Origin: Campylorhamphus procurvoides
Taxonomy: Eukaryota; Chordata; Aves; Passeriformes; Dendrocolaptidae
Length of the DNA: 64,000 bases
Assembly: GCA_013396655.1 (NCBI GenBank)
Contig: WBMV01000077.1
Span: 1-64,000, forward strand
Reading direction: 5' to 3'
Shown here: positions 62,344 to 64,000 of the stretch, one piece after another
Layout of the letters: every line of letters begins with the position of its first letter
Position numbering within the stretch: position 1 is the first letter of the stretch
Notes under the pieces: generated by a model
What the model saw: only the letters and a program-made list of their open reading frames with translations
Told to the model about the DNA's origin: nothing
The model's database searches: none
Program-made: the position numbers and the translations under genes

Positions 62344-64000
62344 CTGTTGGAAGAAAAGAGACAAACCAGAGGGTAAGGAAGAGCTGTACTCAACAGCAAA
62401 ACCAAAGATCCATCAAGAAAACACAGAAAACAGGTACAAGAGTCCCCACACCCCCTGCACAGAGATCACCTTCATCAGCTGCAAGCTGAAGAATGTGCAT
62501 CTTTATAAGATTTCATTCCAGAGACAAACCCTTTATACTCATGGCAGAAAAAAGTAAAAGAGGAGCAAATTAGAGCTGGGGGAGGAAGGGATTTTTGTTT
62601 CTTTGAACAAACAGGAATTCTTATTCATTCAAGCAGGCCTGTCTCACTAGCAGCTACTAAATGCTGTCCTCAGGTCACTGGGGGCAATTCCAGGCTCTTA
62701 ATTGGGCTCTTGATTTCCTCATTTGTTGGTCAGTGAGGCAGCTCTTCTGCCACCCACGTTTTGAAGCCCACGGCACACAGGCTTGGCAACATCTGCAACC
62801 CAAAACGGTGCACAGAAACCAGCTCTAAGCGTGGGGGAACGGGAGAGAAAGCTCTGACAAGGCAGAATGCAGAAATTTACTCTCATTGTCTAGTTGATTT
62901 TTGTTTGAAGCCCTGAGGGTGCAAAATATTGAACTTCAAAAAATTATAAATCAATATGGCATCTACAGCTGGGAATGAACTACGAACACAAGAAAGAATC
63001 TCTAGAAAACCACTCAATAATTAATTGTTAGAAAACACCAGCTAATTTAGTCCTCTCATTTACCATGACCTGCATACAGCAACACTTCTCACACTCTCAG
63101 TAGCCGTAATAAAACGCCCCAACTTGCCAAGCTAACCATTTTGCTCCCTTGGACCACAAGCCTGTGAGTCTCTCCAGTGCCCTGCAGCTCTGTGGGCACA
63201 GAGGCAGCCTGAGCTCAGTCAGTTCAAAAAGATGATCCTCCATCCCACCCTCCTGCAGCCTGGACCTCTGGCTGCATCTACTCCAGCAAGGGTGGGGAGA
63301 CTCATCCCTGGTGTACAGCAAAAGCAGGTGAGAGGCTGAAAACCTCACTGACCATGGGATCTGCTCTGGTTACAATTCAGGCTAATCACTGCTTGCCTCC
63401 CACTCAGCAGCCTGACCCTGCAACTTCCATATAAGAACTGACTGATGGACAAGGAGAAACCCAAGGAGGTGCAGCCCCAAATGAGTTGGCATCAAGGAAA
63501 GGAACACAGAGTTATTCATTAAACCTGGAGGCACCGATGTCCCGAAACCAAACTTGCACACAACTAGTACATCCACGTCCCTGCCCTGACAGTGAATCAG
63601 CATCTGAAACTTTCTTCCTCCTTCTCCACAGACTGCAAATACAGTGGCAAAGGCGTTAAGAATAAACTCCTGTGCTGTACAACTCCTGCTCAGCCTTGTT
63701 CTGCCAGCACAGGAGGAGATTAACCTCATTTGCCCCCTGCATTGTCACATGCCTTTCAAAACAGCAGCAGTCATGTGCATAGAGACAAATTCCACATTAT
63801 GAATATTTAGAAGTGCCTGCTGATCAGATTGGTAAGGGGTAGGGTGGGAAAAGGCGAAAAGCAGTTTAGGAAGAAACAAAAGCCTTGCTACAAGCATCCT
63901 CACAATTTAGAGCTCCACAAACACACCATCCAGTTATAGCCCTCAGCAAGAGTGGTCCATCACACAGTAGTCATACACCAAAGGTTACCCTATGTCCATG
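62344..64000 (-). other. CFDP1 upstream intron, partial
   Basis: 1.66 kb between the exon at 62239-62343 and the window edge. I looked for the earlier CFDP1 exons (acidic Glu/Asp-Ser stretches, DELWASFL-like motif) and saw none, so they must lie further right. Confidence 0.65.

Overview
The window is vertebrate nuclear DNA, most likely from a passerine bird. The genes are split by GT-AG introns, and the retroelements are CR1 LINE fragments. One copy of a tRNA-Ile-headed, CR1-tailed SINE (28525-28658) resembles the TguSINE1 family known from zebra finch. The gene order chymotrypsinogen B, LDHD, BCAR1, CFDP1 matches part of the human 16q23.1 block (LDHD-ZFP1-CTRB2/CTRB1-BCAR1-CFDP1). The order is rearranged locally and ZFP1 is not seen.

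Layout. (1) 121-2117, + strand: a complete seven-exon chymotrypsinogen B gene with a TATA box and an AATAAA signal. (2) 2200-2780: a degenerate minisatellite rich in CACCTG E-boxes, with a 237-bp internal duplication. (3) 2968-4310, + strand: the first four coding exons of mitochondrial D-lactate dehydrogenase (LDHD), interrupted by near-tandem duplications that lie next to single N bases. The rest of its coding sequence is absent. (4) 5793-10835, - strand: BCAR1 (p130Cas), with six coding exons from the SH3 domain to the stop codon. The tiny first coding exon was not found and may lie in or beyond the 159-N gap at 10934-11092. An 85-bp minisatellite follows the gap. (5) 11741-17414: sequence upstream of BCAR1 with no recognised coding exon. 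(6) 17420-62343, - strand: the last three exons of CFDP1 (BCNT/Swc5 family). These are separated by introns of 5.0 kb and 38.9 kb, and the gene continues beyond the right edge. The long introns hold CR1 fragments, one SINE and otherwise unannotated sequence.

The genes have unrelated jobs: a secreted pancreatic protease, a mitochondrial D-2-hydroxyacid oxidase, a focal-adhesion scaffold and a chromatin-remodeller subunit. They are neighbours by old synteny, not an operon. LDHD and BCAR1 converge tail to tail, with candidate poly(A) signals only about 125 bp apart.

I found no clearly new biological system. The best leads are an isolated CpG-rich segment with a TATA/MEF2-like site inside a BCAR1 intron, which could be an internal promoter for a form lacking SH3; the E-box minisatellite beside the chymotrypsinogen gene; and the damaged or misassembled LDHD locus. 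Exon boundaries were read by eye from splice signals, reading phase and remembered family similarity. No search was run.
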